Assembly: GCF_014654615.1 (NCBI RefSeq)
Contig: NZ_BNBB01000021.1
Location: 1 to 64,000, forward strand
DNA: 64,000 nt
Direction of reading: 5' to 3'
Source of the DNA: Streptosporangium violaceochromogenes
Lineage (GTDB): Bacteria > Actinomycetota > Actinomycetes > Streptosporangiales > Streptosporangiaceae
This document shows, piece after piece, positions 40,330 to 48,968 of the stretch. Under the pieces are notes generated by a model that was not told the DNA's origin, searched no databases, and saw only the letters and a list, made by a program, of their open reading frames with translations. The position numbers and the translations under genes are program-made. The first letter of the stretch is position 1; each line of letters begins with the position of its first letter.

Positions 40330-41202
40330 TTACCCCATGTTCACGCGGATCATCACTTCCTGAACCACTGATACCACCAGTTCGCCGGAACGGGTGAACA
40401 TCTCCCCCCTCGCCAGCCCCCGCGCCCCTCCCGCCCAGGGCGACTCCTGGGCGTACATCAGCCAGTCGTCCACGCGGAAGGGCCGGTGGAACCACATCGC
40501 GTGGTCCAGTGAGGCGCCCGAGACGTCGGAGGCGCCCCAGGCCAGGCCGTGGGCCAGCAGGACGGTGTCCACCAGGGTGAAGTCGGAGGCGTAGGCGGCG
40601 AGGACGACGTGCAGCAGCGGGTCGTCGGGCAGGTCGGCCTCGTAGCGGAACCAGACGTTCGTCACCGAGCCCCGCAGCGCCGGATCGCGCTCGGCCTCCC
40701 AGGTGAGGGGGGTGACGTAGCGGGCGTCCACCGGGCGGGGCCTGTCCAGCCACTCGCGCCGGGGGACCTCCACCCCCAGGACCTGCTGGATCCGTTCCTC
40801 GAACCGGGGCATGGTCTCGGGGCCGGCCACGCGAGGCATCACCGCGGCCTGGTGCTCGACCCCGGGCTCCAGGATGTGGAAGGAGGCCGACATCGTGAAG
40901 ATCGCCTTGCCGTGCTGGACGGCCACCACCCTGCGCGTGGTGAAGGAGCGGCCGTCGCGGACGCGCTCGACGTTGTAGACGATGGGGACCGCCGGGTCAC
41001 CCGGCCGGATGAAGTAGGCGTGCAAGGAGTGGACGTGCCGCTCGGAGGGGACCGTCCGGCCCGCCGCGACCAGCGCCTGGGCCGCCACCTGGCCGCCGAA
41101 CACGCGCTGGATGTGCTCCTCGGGGCTGCGGCCCCTGAAGATGTCGCGTTCGATCTGCTCCAGGTCCAGCAGGCCCAGTAACTCCTTGAGCGCCTCGTTC
41201 AC
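40330..41202 (-). CDS. tesB: acyl-CoA thioesterase II (TesB)
   Basis: A 290-aa double-hotdog thioesterase hydrolysing acyl-CoA. Typical segments: 'ERDIFRGRSPEEHIQRVFGG', 'HSLHAYFIRPGDP', 'RRVVAVQHGKAIFTMSASFH' and 'SLDHAMWFHRPFRVDDWLMY', which holds the catalytic Asp region. Length is normal. The GTG start overlaps the uvrD2 stop (GTGA), so the two are coupled. It ends about 10 bases before the whiB7 promoter's upstream element. Confidence 0.9.
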   Translation of the reverse strand: MNEALKELLGLLDLEQIERDIFRGRSPEEHIQRVFGGQVAAQALVAAGRTVPSERHVHSLHAYFIRPGDPAVPIVYNVERVRDGRSFTTRRVVAVQHGKAIFTMSASFHILEPGVEHQAAVMPRVAGPETMPRFEERIQQVLGVEVPRREWLDRPRPVDARYVTPLTWEAERDPALRGSVTNVWFRYEADLPDDPLLHVVLAAYASDFTLVDTVLLAHGLAWGASDVSGASLDHAMWFHRPFRVDDWLMYAQESPWAGGARGLARGEMFTRSGELVVSVVQEVMIRVNMG

Positions 41203-43283
41203 GGATCCTCCGTACGGTCTGCGGCGGCACGGCAGAGAGCGAGCACCGCCTCACCGTACCGCTCAAGTTTGACGCGCCCGATTCCGGTGATGGCCGCCAG
41301 GTCTTGCTCGCGCGCCGGCGCGCGCTCGGCGATGGCCTGGAGGGTGACGTCGGTGAAGACGACGTAGGACGGGACCTTGGCCTCCTTGGCGACCGCGGCG
41401 CGCCAGGACCTCAGGCTCTCCAGGAGGGCCTCGTCGTACTCGGCCGGGCAGGTGGCGCACCTGCCGAGTTTCCGCTCGGGGGCCGCGACGAGGGTCTTGC
41501 CGCAGACCCGGCAGCTCACCGGGGCGGCGATCGGGCGGCGCTCGCCCGGCTCCCGCGAGGGGGCGCGCTCGCGCGCCGGCCGGGCTGAGGCGCCCAGACG
41601 GCCGGTGAGGCCGCCGAGGAAACGGGAGGGACGTCTGGACCGGCGTCCCCCCGGCGAGCGCGCCAGCGCCCACGACAGGGCCAGGTGGACCCTCGCCCGG
41701 GTGATGCCGACGTACAGCAGACGGCGCTCCTCCTCGATCTGGTCGGGCGTCTCGGCGTAGACGATCGGGAGCATCCCGTCGGTGACGCCCACCAGGAAGA
41801 CCGCGTCCCACTCCAGCCCCTTGGCCGCGTGCAGCGAGGCCAGCGTCACGCCCTCGACGGGCGGCGCGTGCTGCTCTCCCGCCCGGCGTTCGAGCTCGGC
41901 GACGAAGGCGGGCAGGTCGGCGCCCTGGGCGGCGAGGTCCTCGGCGAGGCCGGCCAGCGCCTTCAGCGACTCCCACCGCTCGCGGGCCCCGCCGCCGCCG
42001 GGCGCCTGGGGGGTGAGGCCGACCCCGGCGAGGATGTGGTGGACGGTCGCGACCATGTCGTCGTCGCGTGAGGCGGAGCGGGCGGCGCCGCGCAGCAGGA
42101 CGACCGCCTGCCGGACCTCCGGGCGCTCGAAGAAGCGGTCGGCGCCGCGCAGGACGTAGGGGACGCCGGCCTCGGCGAACGCCTGCTCGTAGGACTCGGA
42201 CTGGGCGTTGACGCGGAAGAGCACGGCGATCTCGCGGGCCGGCACGCCCGAGCCGATGAGAGCGCGCGCCGCCCGCGCCACTCCCCGGGCCTCGGCCTGC
42301 TCGTCGTCGTACTCGGTGAAGGCGGGCTCCGGCCCGTCCTGACGCTGGGCGAGGAGGGTGAGCCGGTGGGGGGTCTTGGCCGCGTCGAGCACCCGGTTGG
42401 CCAGGGAGACGACCTGGGGGGTGGAGCGGTAGTCGCGGATCAGCCTGATCACGGGGGCGTCGGGGTACTCGACCGGAAAGCCGGTGAGGTAGCGGGGGGT
42501 CGCGCCGGTGAAGGAGTAGATCGTCTGGTTGGGGTCGCCGACCACGCACAGGTCGTCACGTCCGCCGAGCCAGGTGTCCAGGAGCAGCTTCTGCAGCGGG
42601 TTGACGTCCTGGTACTCGTCCACGACGAAGTGGCGGTACTGCCCGCGGATCAGCGCGGCCACCTCGTGGTGCTCGGTCATCACGGCGGCGGTGAGTTCGA
42701 GGACGGTCTCGAAGTCGATCTGGTTGCGCTCCCGGCGCAGCGTCTCGTAGGCGTCGTAGAGGCGGAAGACCTCCTCGGCGGGCACGGGCGGGACGCGACC
42801 GGCCTTCCGGGCCGCCTCGGCGTAGTCCTCGGGGCCGATCTGGGTGGCCTTGGCCCATTCGATCTCCGAGGCGATGTCACGCAGTTCGGAGCGGTCGGGG
42901 CTCTTTCTGAGGGCACGGCAGGCGTCGACGAGCAGGGGCAGCTTCGACTCGATCACCTTGGGCGGGGGGCCGCCGACGACGCGCGGCCAGAAGTAGGTGA
43001 GCTGGCGCAGCGCGGCGGCGTGGAAGGTGCGGGCCTGCACCCCCGGGGCGCCGAGCTGCCGCAGGCGCTGCCGAAGCTCCCCGGCGGCGCGTGTGGTGAA
43101 CGTCACCGCGAGCACGCTCCGGGCGTCGACCACCCCGCCGCGGACCGCGTGGGCGATGCGGTGGGTGATCGCCCGTGTCTTTCCCGTGCCCGCCCCGGCG
43201 AGCACGCAGACCGGCCCTCGGACGGCCTCGGCCACCGCCCGCTGCTCGGGATCGAGTCCCGCCAGGACGTCGTCGGACTGCAC
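41199..43283 (-). CDS. uvrD2: ATP-dependent DNA helicase UvrD2
   Basis: A 694-aa superfamily 1 helicase. Walker A is 'AGAGTGKTRAITHRI' near residues 29-43; motif II is 'VVDEYQDVNPLQ'; 'LHAAKGLEWDAVFLVGV' is motif V. A zinc-finger-like Cys set ('CRVCGK...GRCATCP') and a C-terminal HRDC domain ('AERAPAREQDLAAITGIGRV') mark the UvrD2 type of actinobacteria (Rv3198c type). It acts in DNA repair and is essential in mycobacteria. It heads the uvrD2-tesB unit. Confidence 0.92.
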   Translation of the reverse strand: MQSDDVLAGLDPEQRAVAEAVRGPVCVLAGAGTGKTRAITHRIAHAVRGGVVDARSVLAVTFTTRAAGELRQRLRQLGAPGVQARTFHAAALRQLTYFWPRVVGGPPPKVIESKLPLLVDACRALRKSPDRSELRDIASEIEWAKATQIGPEDYAEAARKAGRVPPVPAEEVFRLYDAYETLRRERNQIDFETVLELTAAVMTEHHEVAALIRGQYRHFVVDEYQDVNPLQKLLLDTWLGGRDDLCVVGDPNQTIYSFTGATPRYLTGFPVEYPDAPVIRLIRDYRSTPQVVSLANRVLDAAKTPHRLTLLAQRQDGPEPAFTEYDDEQAEARGVARAARALIGSGVPAREIAVLFRVNAQSESYEQAFAEAGVPYVLRGADRFFERPEVRQAVVLLRGAARSASRDDDMVATVHHILAGVGLTPQAPGGGGARERWESLKALAGLAEDLAAQGADLPAFVAELERRAGEQHAPPVEGVTLASLHAAKGLEWDAVFLVGVTDGMLPIVYAETPDQIEEERRLLYVGITRARVHLALSWALARSPGGRRSRRPSRFLGGLTGRLGASARPARERAPSREPGERRPIAAPVSCRVCGKTLVAAPERKLGRCATCPAEYDEALLESLRSWRAAVAKEAKVPSYVVFTDVTLQAIAERAPAREQDLAAITGIGRVKLERYGEAVLALCRAAADRTEDP

Positions 43284-43462
43284 GGAGACTCCTCACACAC
43301 GGTTGAGCAGGCCGGACGGAAGGAGTCCTTCCGCCCGGTGGCCAAGCATCGTCCATTCTGGCAACATGCCGCCGTCAACCTATGTCGTTCGCCGAGATGC
43401 ATAAAAAAGGTAGTTCCTCCACAATGGGTGCAAACTGAACCCTGGAGTTAAGGAAGAGGCCT

Positions 43463-44491
43463 GTGCGAACCGCGGTAACCGTGAGTGCTCTCGCCCTGGC
43501 GGCGTTGGTGATCGGCCCCGTGGCGCCCCATGCGTCTCTCGTGGCGTACGCCTCCTCGGCGGCCTCGCACTCCGGCGGCACGCCCCTCAGGCCGCTGAAG
43601 GCCGACCCCACCGCCGCCCCCGCCGCCCCCGCGCCCACGATTCCCGCACCCACGGCGACACCGAAGAAACCCTCCGCTCCGGACCCGGAGAAGGAGGACG
43701 ATCCCGACGACGACCCCCTCCACGGCGTCGTCGTCGACACCGTGCCGTACGGTCCGCACACCCACCAGCGCATGGACGTCTGGCGCCACATGGACGGCCT
43801 GCGGCGGCCCGGTGTCTTCCTGATCCACGGCGGCTGGTGGTCGAGCGGCGACAAGAAGTACATGGCCGAGATCACCAGGAGCTACGCCGCGCAGGGCTAC
43901 GCGGTCTTCAACCTCAACTACCGCCTCTCCCGCGACGCGCCCTGGCCGGCGCAGCGCAACGACGTGCTCGACGCCGTCACCACCGCCCGCAGGCACGCCG
44001 CGGCGTGGTCCTTCGACCCCAACGACTACGTGATCGTCGGCTTCTCCGCCGGGGGCCACCTGGCCGCCTCCGCCGGCACCTACGGGGACGGCCTGCCCGG
44101 CCTGCGCGGCGTGGTCGGCGTCTCCCCGGTGATCTCGCCCATGCTGGCCTACGTCGACGGCGCCGACACCTTCGACCTCAACCGGCGCAGGCTGCGCGAA
44201 GCCGCCATCCAGCTCGCCGGGGGCTGCGAGCCCGCCCGGTGCTCGAAGGTCTGGGCGAGCATGGAGGTCGCGCGGTACGCGAGCCGGGGCGACGTGCCGA
44301 TGCTGACGCTGCACTCCCACGACGAGTTCGTGCCGGTCGAGCACAGCCTCCTGCTCAAGGAGCGCCTGCACCGGTTCGGCGTCAGCATGACGGTGGCCAC
44401 CGAGCCCGGCTCCGGTCACAGCGCGCCGCTGTACCGGCTGCCGGGGGTGGCGGAGCGGATCCAGGACTGGATCGCCCGCAAACTGCTCTGA
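43463..44491 (+). CDS. secreted alpha/beta hydrolase (esterase-like)
   Basis: A 342-aa protein with an N-terminal signal sequence (about residues 1-30), then a Pro/Ala/Thr-rich and acidic linker (about 50-90). The hydrolase domain has the oxyanion 'LIHGGWWSSGD', the nucleophile elbow 'VGFSAGGHLAA' (Ser195), and late Asp ('HSHDEFVPV') and His ('GSGHSAPLY') in triad order. The fold is that of HSL/BD-FAE esterases. GTG start follows AAGGAAGAGG. It is divergent from uvrD2 and is an insertion relative to the mycobacterial order. Confidence 0.85.
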   Translation: MRTAVTVSALALAALVIGPVAPHASLVAYASSAASHSGGTPLRPLKADPTAAPAAPAPTIPAPTATPKKPSAPDPEKEDDPDDDPLHGVVVDTVPYGPHTHQRMDVWRHMDGLRRPGVFLIHGGWWSSGDKKYMAEITRSYAAQGYAVFNLNYRLSRDAPWPAQRNDVLDAVTTARRHAAAWSFDPNDYVIVGFSAGGHLAASAGTYGDGLPGLRGVVGVSPVISPMLAYVDGADTFDLNRRRLREAAIQLAGGCEPARCSKVWASMEVARYASRGDVPMLTLHSHDEFVPVEHSLLLKERLHRFGVSMTVATEPGSGHSAPLYRLPGVAERIQDWIARKLL

Positions 44492-44586
44492 CCTCAGGGA
44501 ACAGACCGCTCCGGCCTCCGGGAAGACGAGCGGTCCTCGCCTTGTTGGCATGAGCGCCGAACATCTCACGAGGGGGTAGTCCACAG

Positions 44587-44823
44587 ATGGCGCTGACGGT
44601 TTACACCACCACCTGGTGTGGTCCCTGCAGGCGGCTGAAGTCCCAGCTCACGCGGGAGGGGATCTCCTACCGGGAGGTCGACATCGAGCGCAACCCCGAG
44701 GCCGCGCGGTTCGTCATGAGCGTCAACGACGGCAACCAGACCGTGCCGACCGTGCTGTTCGAGGACGGCACGGCCGTCACCAACCCCTCGGTGATCGAGG
44801 TCAAGGCCCGGCTGAACGCCTGA
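44587..44823 (+). CDS. mrx1: mycoredoxin Mrx1 (glutaredoxin-like)
   Basis: A 78-aa thioredoxin-fold protein with the active site Cys11-Gly-Pro-Cys14 (TTTWCGPCRRLK), cis-Pro in 'QTVPTVLFEDG' and a C-terminal helix. Mycoredoxins use mycothiol to reduce mixed disulfides. The position between uvrD2 and nudC matches Rv3198A. The stop codon is followed directly by the convergent nudC gene's stop. Confidence 0.9.
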   Translation: MALTVYTTTWCGPCRRLKSQLTREGISYREVDIERNPEAARFVMSVNDGNQTVPTVLFEDGTAVTNPSVIEVKARLNA

Positions 44824-45786
44824 TCACCAGTCTCCGGCGAGCGGGCCGCCGTACCAGGTCTCGATCAGCCCGCGGGCGATCGAGACCTCGGACGGCAGGC
44901 GCACCTCGCCGCTCTTCAGGGCACAGCGCAGCTCCGCGCGGCCGAACCAGCGGGCCTCGGCGATCTCCTCGGGATCGAGGACGAACTCCGTGGAGACGGC
45001 CCGGGCGACGAAGCCGAGCATCAGGCTGCGCGGGAACGGCCAGGGCTGGCTGCCCAGATAGCGGGGGTCGGTGACGCGCACACCGACCTCCTCGGCCACC
45101 TCCCTGACGACGGCGTGCTCCAGCGACTCGCCCGGCTCCACGAACCCGGCGAGCACCGAGAACCTCCCCGGCTGCCACTGCGGCCCCCTGGCCAGCAGGC
45201 AACGGTCCTCGCCGTCGTGGACGAGCATGATCACCGCGGGGTCGACCCGGGGGAAGTGCTGGCTGCCGTCCCTGGGGCAGACCCTCATGTGCCCACCCGC
45301 GCGCACCTCGGTACGGCTCCCGCAGCGCGGGCAGAACTCGTGGGTGGCGTGCCAGGCCTCCAGCGCCACCGCGTAGACCAGCAGCCCGGCGTCCAGATCT
45401 CCCAGCAGCGCGGCCACCTGGCGCAGCCCCGTGACGACGGGCCGCCCCTCCGGCAGCGCGGCGAGGGCCAGCGGGGCGACGGTCCGCTCGGCCGTCTCCT
45501 CCGGCGAGGCCGTCACCGCGAAGTAGGCGACGCCCTCGGCGTCCACGCCGAGCAGGTAGCGCTCCCCCGCGGGCGCCTCGGCCGGGGAGACCGTGACCAG
45601 GCGGACCTCCTGCCCGCTGCGGCGGACCGGCGCCTGCCCGCCGCCGACCACCACGACCCGGGTGGCCGGGTCGGTCCACACCCGCTCGCACCACCGGGAG
45701 TCGCCGCGCAGCTGCGCCGAGCGGTCGATGGCGCCGCGCGCGAGCAGCAGCGGTCCCAGGAGTCCTGATGGTGGCGTGATCTCCAC
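44824..45786 (-). CDS. nudC: NAD(+)/NADH pyrophosphatase NudC
   Basis: A 320-aa Nudix enzyme that cleaves NAD(H) and removes NAD caps from RNA. The zinc motif is 'FCPRCGSRTEV...RVCPRDG', with the fourth Cys position taken by another residue. The Nudix box is 'GFVEPGESLEHAVVREVAEE' then VGV, and the diagnostic 'SQPWPFPRS' follows. The GTG start gives MEITPPSGLLG; the frame upstream crosses simple-sequence DNA and is discarded. Confidence 0.9.
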   Translation of the reverse strand: MEITPPSGLLGPLLLARGAIDRSAQLRGDSRWCERVWTDPATRVVVVGGGQAPVRRSGQEVRLVTVSPAEAPAGERYLLGVDAEGVAYFAVTASPEETAERTVAPLALAALPEGRPVVTGLRQVAALLGDLDAGLLVYAVALEAWHATHEFCPRCGSRTEVRAGGHMRVCPRDGSQHFPRVDPAVIMLVHDGEDRCLLARGPQWQPGRFSVLAGFVEPGESLEHAVVREVAEEVGVRVTDPRYLGSQPWPFPRSLMLGFVARAVSTEFVLDPEEIAEARWFGRAELRCALKSGEVRLPSEVSIARGLIETWYGGPLAGDW

Positions 45787-45849
45787 GTTGCCCCCGTCTT
45801 TAAGGCCGATTCGACATCTTATGCCGCGGAGCGGAGACGGTTTCCGCGT

Positions 45850-45958
45850 TCCCGCCATCCCGCCATCCCGCCGCCTCGCCGGCCCCGGCCCCGGCCCCGG
45901 CCCGGAGACGGGGACGGGGACGGAGACCGAGACCGGGACCGGGACCGGGACCGAGAAC
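45850..45958. repeat. hexamer simple-sequence repeats upstream of nudC
   Basis: CCCGCCAT repeated near 45850, then CCCCGG repeated about four times (45882-45904), then GGGACC/GAGACC-type hexamers (45905-45953). On nudC-strand RNA the GGUCCC units can pair with the GGGGCC units, with one G-U per unit, to form a long hairpin. The remainder of 45787-46110 holds no gene. Confidence 0.75.
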
Positions 45959-46110
45959 AAGGACGGCCGGAGGAAAGGAAAAAGGAGACGGCCCGGCGTG
46001 CCCCCGCACCGGGGATGCCGGATTCCCCTCTCCACACCGGAGAGGGACATATACGGTGAATACGCAATCACCTCAACGAGATGATCTCCGTACGGCTAGG
46101 ATTTATCGAG

Positions 46111-46129
46111 TTAGGTTAGCCTTACCTGA
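46111..46129. promoter_or_regulatory. iron box (IdeR/DmdR-type operator)
   Basis: TTAGGTTAGCCTTACCTGA matches the 19-bp iron-box consensus (TTAGGTTAGGCTAACCTAA) at most positions. It ends 17 bases before the first siderophore gene. Under iron repletion an Fe(II)-loaded IdeR/DmdR1-type repressor would block this promoter. Confidence 0.88.
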
Positions 46130-46146
46130 TATCGGGAGTCCCTGCC

Positions 46147-47319
46147 TTGCGGTTGTACCTCCTCGCGCTCAAGCCGACCGACTCGGTCACCGGCGGATTC
46201 CTTCCGGCCGCCCGCGCGCTGGGCTGCGACGTCACCATCCTGACCGACCGGCCGGAACACCATCTGGACACGGCGGCCGGGGTGACGGCCGAGGTGCTCC
46301 GCTGCGACGTCCGCGACGCCCGCGCGGTGATCGACGTCATCGCCCACCACCACACGCCGGACGCCGTCTTCTCCAACTCCGACCACCTCCAGGCGGAGAC
46401 GGCCCTGGCCGCGGCCTACTTCGGCCTGCCCGGCAAGGACTGGCGCGCCTGCGTCACCGCCAAGAACAAGGCCCTGACCCGCCGGCGGCTGGCGGCGGCC
46501 GGCGTCGAGACCGTCCGCTGCGCGCGGCTCGCCCCCGACGACCCCGCCCCCCGCGACACGCCGTTCCCCGCCGTCGTCAAACCACGCGAGGGCGTCGCCA
46601 GCGAGGACGTCGTCCTGGTGCGGAACGAGCGCGAGCTCGCCACCGCCCTGCGGGAGATCCGCGGCCGACGGCCGGGGGAGGCGCTGGTGGTGGAGGAGTA
46701 CCTCCCCGGCCCCCTGCACACCCTTGAGACCCTCGGCGACGGCCGGGGCGCGCCGGTGGTGCTGGGCGGCTTCCGGACCACGCTCGGGCCGCCGCCGTAC
46801 TTCGTGGAGGAACGCCTCGACTGGGAGCCCCCACCGGCGCGGGAACACGTGCTGCGGGCGCTGGCGGCGCTGGGGGCGGGATTCGGCGCCTGCCACACCG
46901 AGTACGTCCTGACCCCCGCCGGGCCGCGGATCATCGAGATCAACTACCGGGTCATCGGCGACCACTGCGACTTCCTCCTCGGCGACCTGCTGGGAGTCCC
47001 CCTGTTCGAGCGCGTTCTCGGCGTCCACCTGGGGGCGCCGGCCGGGGAGGCGGGCGGCGTGGGAGGGCACGCCACCGCGCTGAGCCTGGTGGCCGACCGG
47101 CGGGGAACCGTGCTGGCGGCCCCCGGGACGGTCGAGCCCGCCCCCGGTGACCGGGTCAGGCTCTGGCACCGGCCGCTGCGCGCCGTGGGCGACCGGATCA
47201 CCCCGGGCAACACCAACCGCGACTATCTGGGGATCGTCCGCGCGATCGGACCCGACCGGGCGAGCGTGGACGCGGCCGTCGGGGCCTTCACCGCCGGAAA
47301 CCGGTGGGTGGTCGCGTGA
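46147..47319 (+). CDS. ATP-grasp siderophore biosynthesis ligase (PvsA-like)
   Basis: A 390-aa ATP-grasp ligase that should form an amide bond between an amino acid and a carboxylate via an acyl phosphate. Landmarks: 'PFPAVVKPREGVASEDVVLV' (ATP-binding Lys), 'EALVVEEYLPG' and the metal-binding 'RIIEINYRVIGDHCD'. The TTG start follows GGGAG. It is first of three coupled genes behind the iron box. The trio ATP-grasp plus two IucA/IucC enzymes recalls pvsA-B-D of vibrioferrin; that analogy is inferred from gene content. Confidence 0.82.
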   Translation: MRLYLLALKPTDSVTGGFLPAARALGCDVTILTDRPEHHLDTAAGVTAEVLRCDVRDARAVIDVIAHHHTPDAVFSNSDHLQAETALAAAYFGLPGKDWRACVTAKNKALTRRRLAAAGVETVRCARLAPDDPAPRDTPFPAVVKPREGVASEDVVLVRNERELATALREIRGRRPGEALVVEEYLPGPLHTLETLGDGRGAPVVLGGFRTTLGPPPYFVEERLDWEPPPAREHVLRALAALGAGFGACHTEYVLTPAGPRIIEINYRVIGDHCDFLLGDLLGVPLFERVLGVHLGAPAGEAGGVGGHATALSLVADRRGTVLAAPGTVEPAPGDRVRLWHRPLRAVGDRITPGNTNRDYLGIVRAIGPDRASVDAAVGAFTAGNRWVVA

Positions 47320-48968
47320 TCGGCGGCCGCGGGGGAAGCGGGCGGGAGCCGTACCTCGCCGCCCGGGTGCTGAACGCGCTCCTGCGCGAGAACTACGGCC
47401 ACCTGGCCGGGCGGGTGACCCGGAGCAAGGACGGCGTCGCGCTGGTCCTGTCCGGCGGGCGGCGGGTGCGGCTCGTCGCGGGGGCGCTGTTCCAGGACTT
47501 CGTGGTGGCCCCGGAGGAGGCGCTCGGCCTGGAGGAGGTCCTGCGCACGCTGAAGGAGATCGCCGCGCCGGCCGACGCCGCCGGGGTGGAGGCGTTCGTC
47601 CGCGAGTGCCGGGAGGCCCTGCGCGCCCTCGACCTCCACGACGCCCACCGCGAGGAGGTCCTCACCCGGCTCCGCCGCGAGCCCCGCCCCGCGGCCTCCG
47701 CCTCCGCCCCGGGTCCCCCCTTCGAGCCCTCGGCGCGTTACGAGACGCTGGCGGCCTTCGTCGACCACCCGGTCTACCCGACCGCGCGCTGCCGGAGCGG
47801 GCTGTCGGACGACGACCTGACGGCGTACGCGCCGGAGTTCGCCCCCGCCTTCGAGCTGCGCTGGGCGGCCGTTCCCCGCGAGCGAGTGGCCGGCGCGGCG
47901 CTGCCCGGCGCCCCCCGCCTCCCCGAGGTCGGGCTGCCCTCCTCCCTCGCCGGCACCCACGTGCTGTTCCCGGTCCATCCGCTGACGGTGCCCCGGGTCG
48001 AGAGGATCCCCTGGGTGGTCGTGGGGCCCCGGGCGCGCCTCAAGGTCAGGCCGACACTGTCGATGCGCACGGTCGTCGTCGACCGCGGCACCCACCTGAA
48101 GCTGCCGCTGACCACCAGCACGCTCGGACTGCGCAACCGGCGGTCGATCAAACCGGACACGCTGGCAGACGGGGCACGGGCCGAGCTGCTGCTGCGCGAG
48201 ATGCCGCACCCGGGGGTGTTCCTGGCCGACGAGCAGACCTACGCCCACGCCGGGCACGAGTACCTGGGCTGGCTCGTCCGCCGCCTCCCGCCGGGCGAGA
48301 TCGTCCCGGTGGCGGCGCTGCTCGCCCCCCTGCCGGGCGGAGGGCTGGTCGTGGAGGAGCTCGCCGGGCGGTGGTACGGCGGCGACGTGACCCGCATGCT
48401 CCAGGAGTACCTCCGGCTGCTGTTCGGTTTCCACGTACGGCTCCTGGTCCGGTACGGCACCGCGCTGGAGACCCACCAGCAGAACCTCTCCCTGGTCCTC
48501 GGGACGGGCCCGCCCGCCCTGCTGGTCAAGGACAACGACGGGCTGCTGACCTCACCGGACCGGCTGCGGGCGGCGGGCCTCCCGGTGCCGGACTTCGCCG
48601 ACCGGCGGATGCTCACCGACGACCCGCACGCGCTCGCCGACGTGTTCGTGACCATCACGCTCCACCTGGCCGCGGCGGCGGTGACGTTCGGCGCGCTGCC
48701 GGCCCGGCAGGCGGCCCGGCTGGTCCGCGACGCGCTGGTGACGGCGCTGGACGAGCACGGGGACGACCCGATGGCCCGCCTGCTGCGGGCCAGGACCCTC
48801 GACGCCGCCCGCCTGGTCGGCAAGTCGATGATCACCGCCGGGACGCTCGTGGACACGTCACGCACCGGGGCACGCGATGTGAACAAGTTCTACGGCACGA
48901 GCGGCCCCAACTACCTGCGTCAGTTCCTCAAGGCCGCCGGGGGCGCGATCGCGCGGGGGACGTCGTGA
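47316..48968 (+). CDS. IucA/IucC-family siderophore synthetase 1
   Basis: A 550-aa NRPS-independent siderophore (NIS) synthetase that condenses a carboxylate such as citrate with an amine or alcohol using ATP. Landmarks: 'FVDHPVYPTARCRSGLSDDD' (a variant of the usual HPxHPxxKxRxG), 'LFPVHPLTVPRV', 'LKVRPTLSMRTVV', 'KLPLTTSTLGLRNRRS' and 'ETHQQNLSLVL'. The GTG start overlaps the ATP-grasp stop (GTGA). Slightly shorter than the common 580-620 aa. Confidence 0.88.
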   Translation: MIGGRGGSGREPYLAARVLNALLRENYGHLAGRVTRSKDGVALVLSGGRRVRLVAGALFQDFVVAPEEALGLEEVLRTLKEIAAPADAAGVEAFVRECREALRALDLHDAHREEVLTRLRREPRPAASASAPGPPFEPSARYETLAAFVDHPVYPTARCRSGLSDDDLTAYAPEFAPAFELRWAAVPRERVAGAALPGAPRLPEVGLPSSLAGTHVLFPVHPLTVPRVERIPWVVVGPRARLKVRPTLSMRTVVVDRGTHLKLPLTTSTLGLRNRRSIKPDTLADGARAELLLREMPHPGVFLADEQTYAHAGHEYLGWLVRRLPPGEIVPVAALLAPLPGGGLVVEELAGRWYGGDVTRMLQEYLRLLFGFHVRLLVRYGTALETHQQNLSLVLGTGPPALLVKDNDGLLTSPDRLRAAGLPVPDFADRRMLTDDPHALADVFVTITLHLAAAAVTFGALPARQAARLVRDALVTALDEHGDDPMARLLRARTLDAARLVGKSMITAGTLVDTSRTGARDVNKFYGTSGPNYLRQFLKAAGGAIARGTS

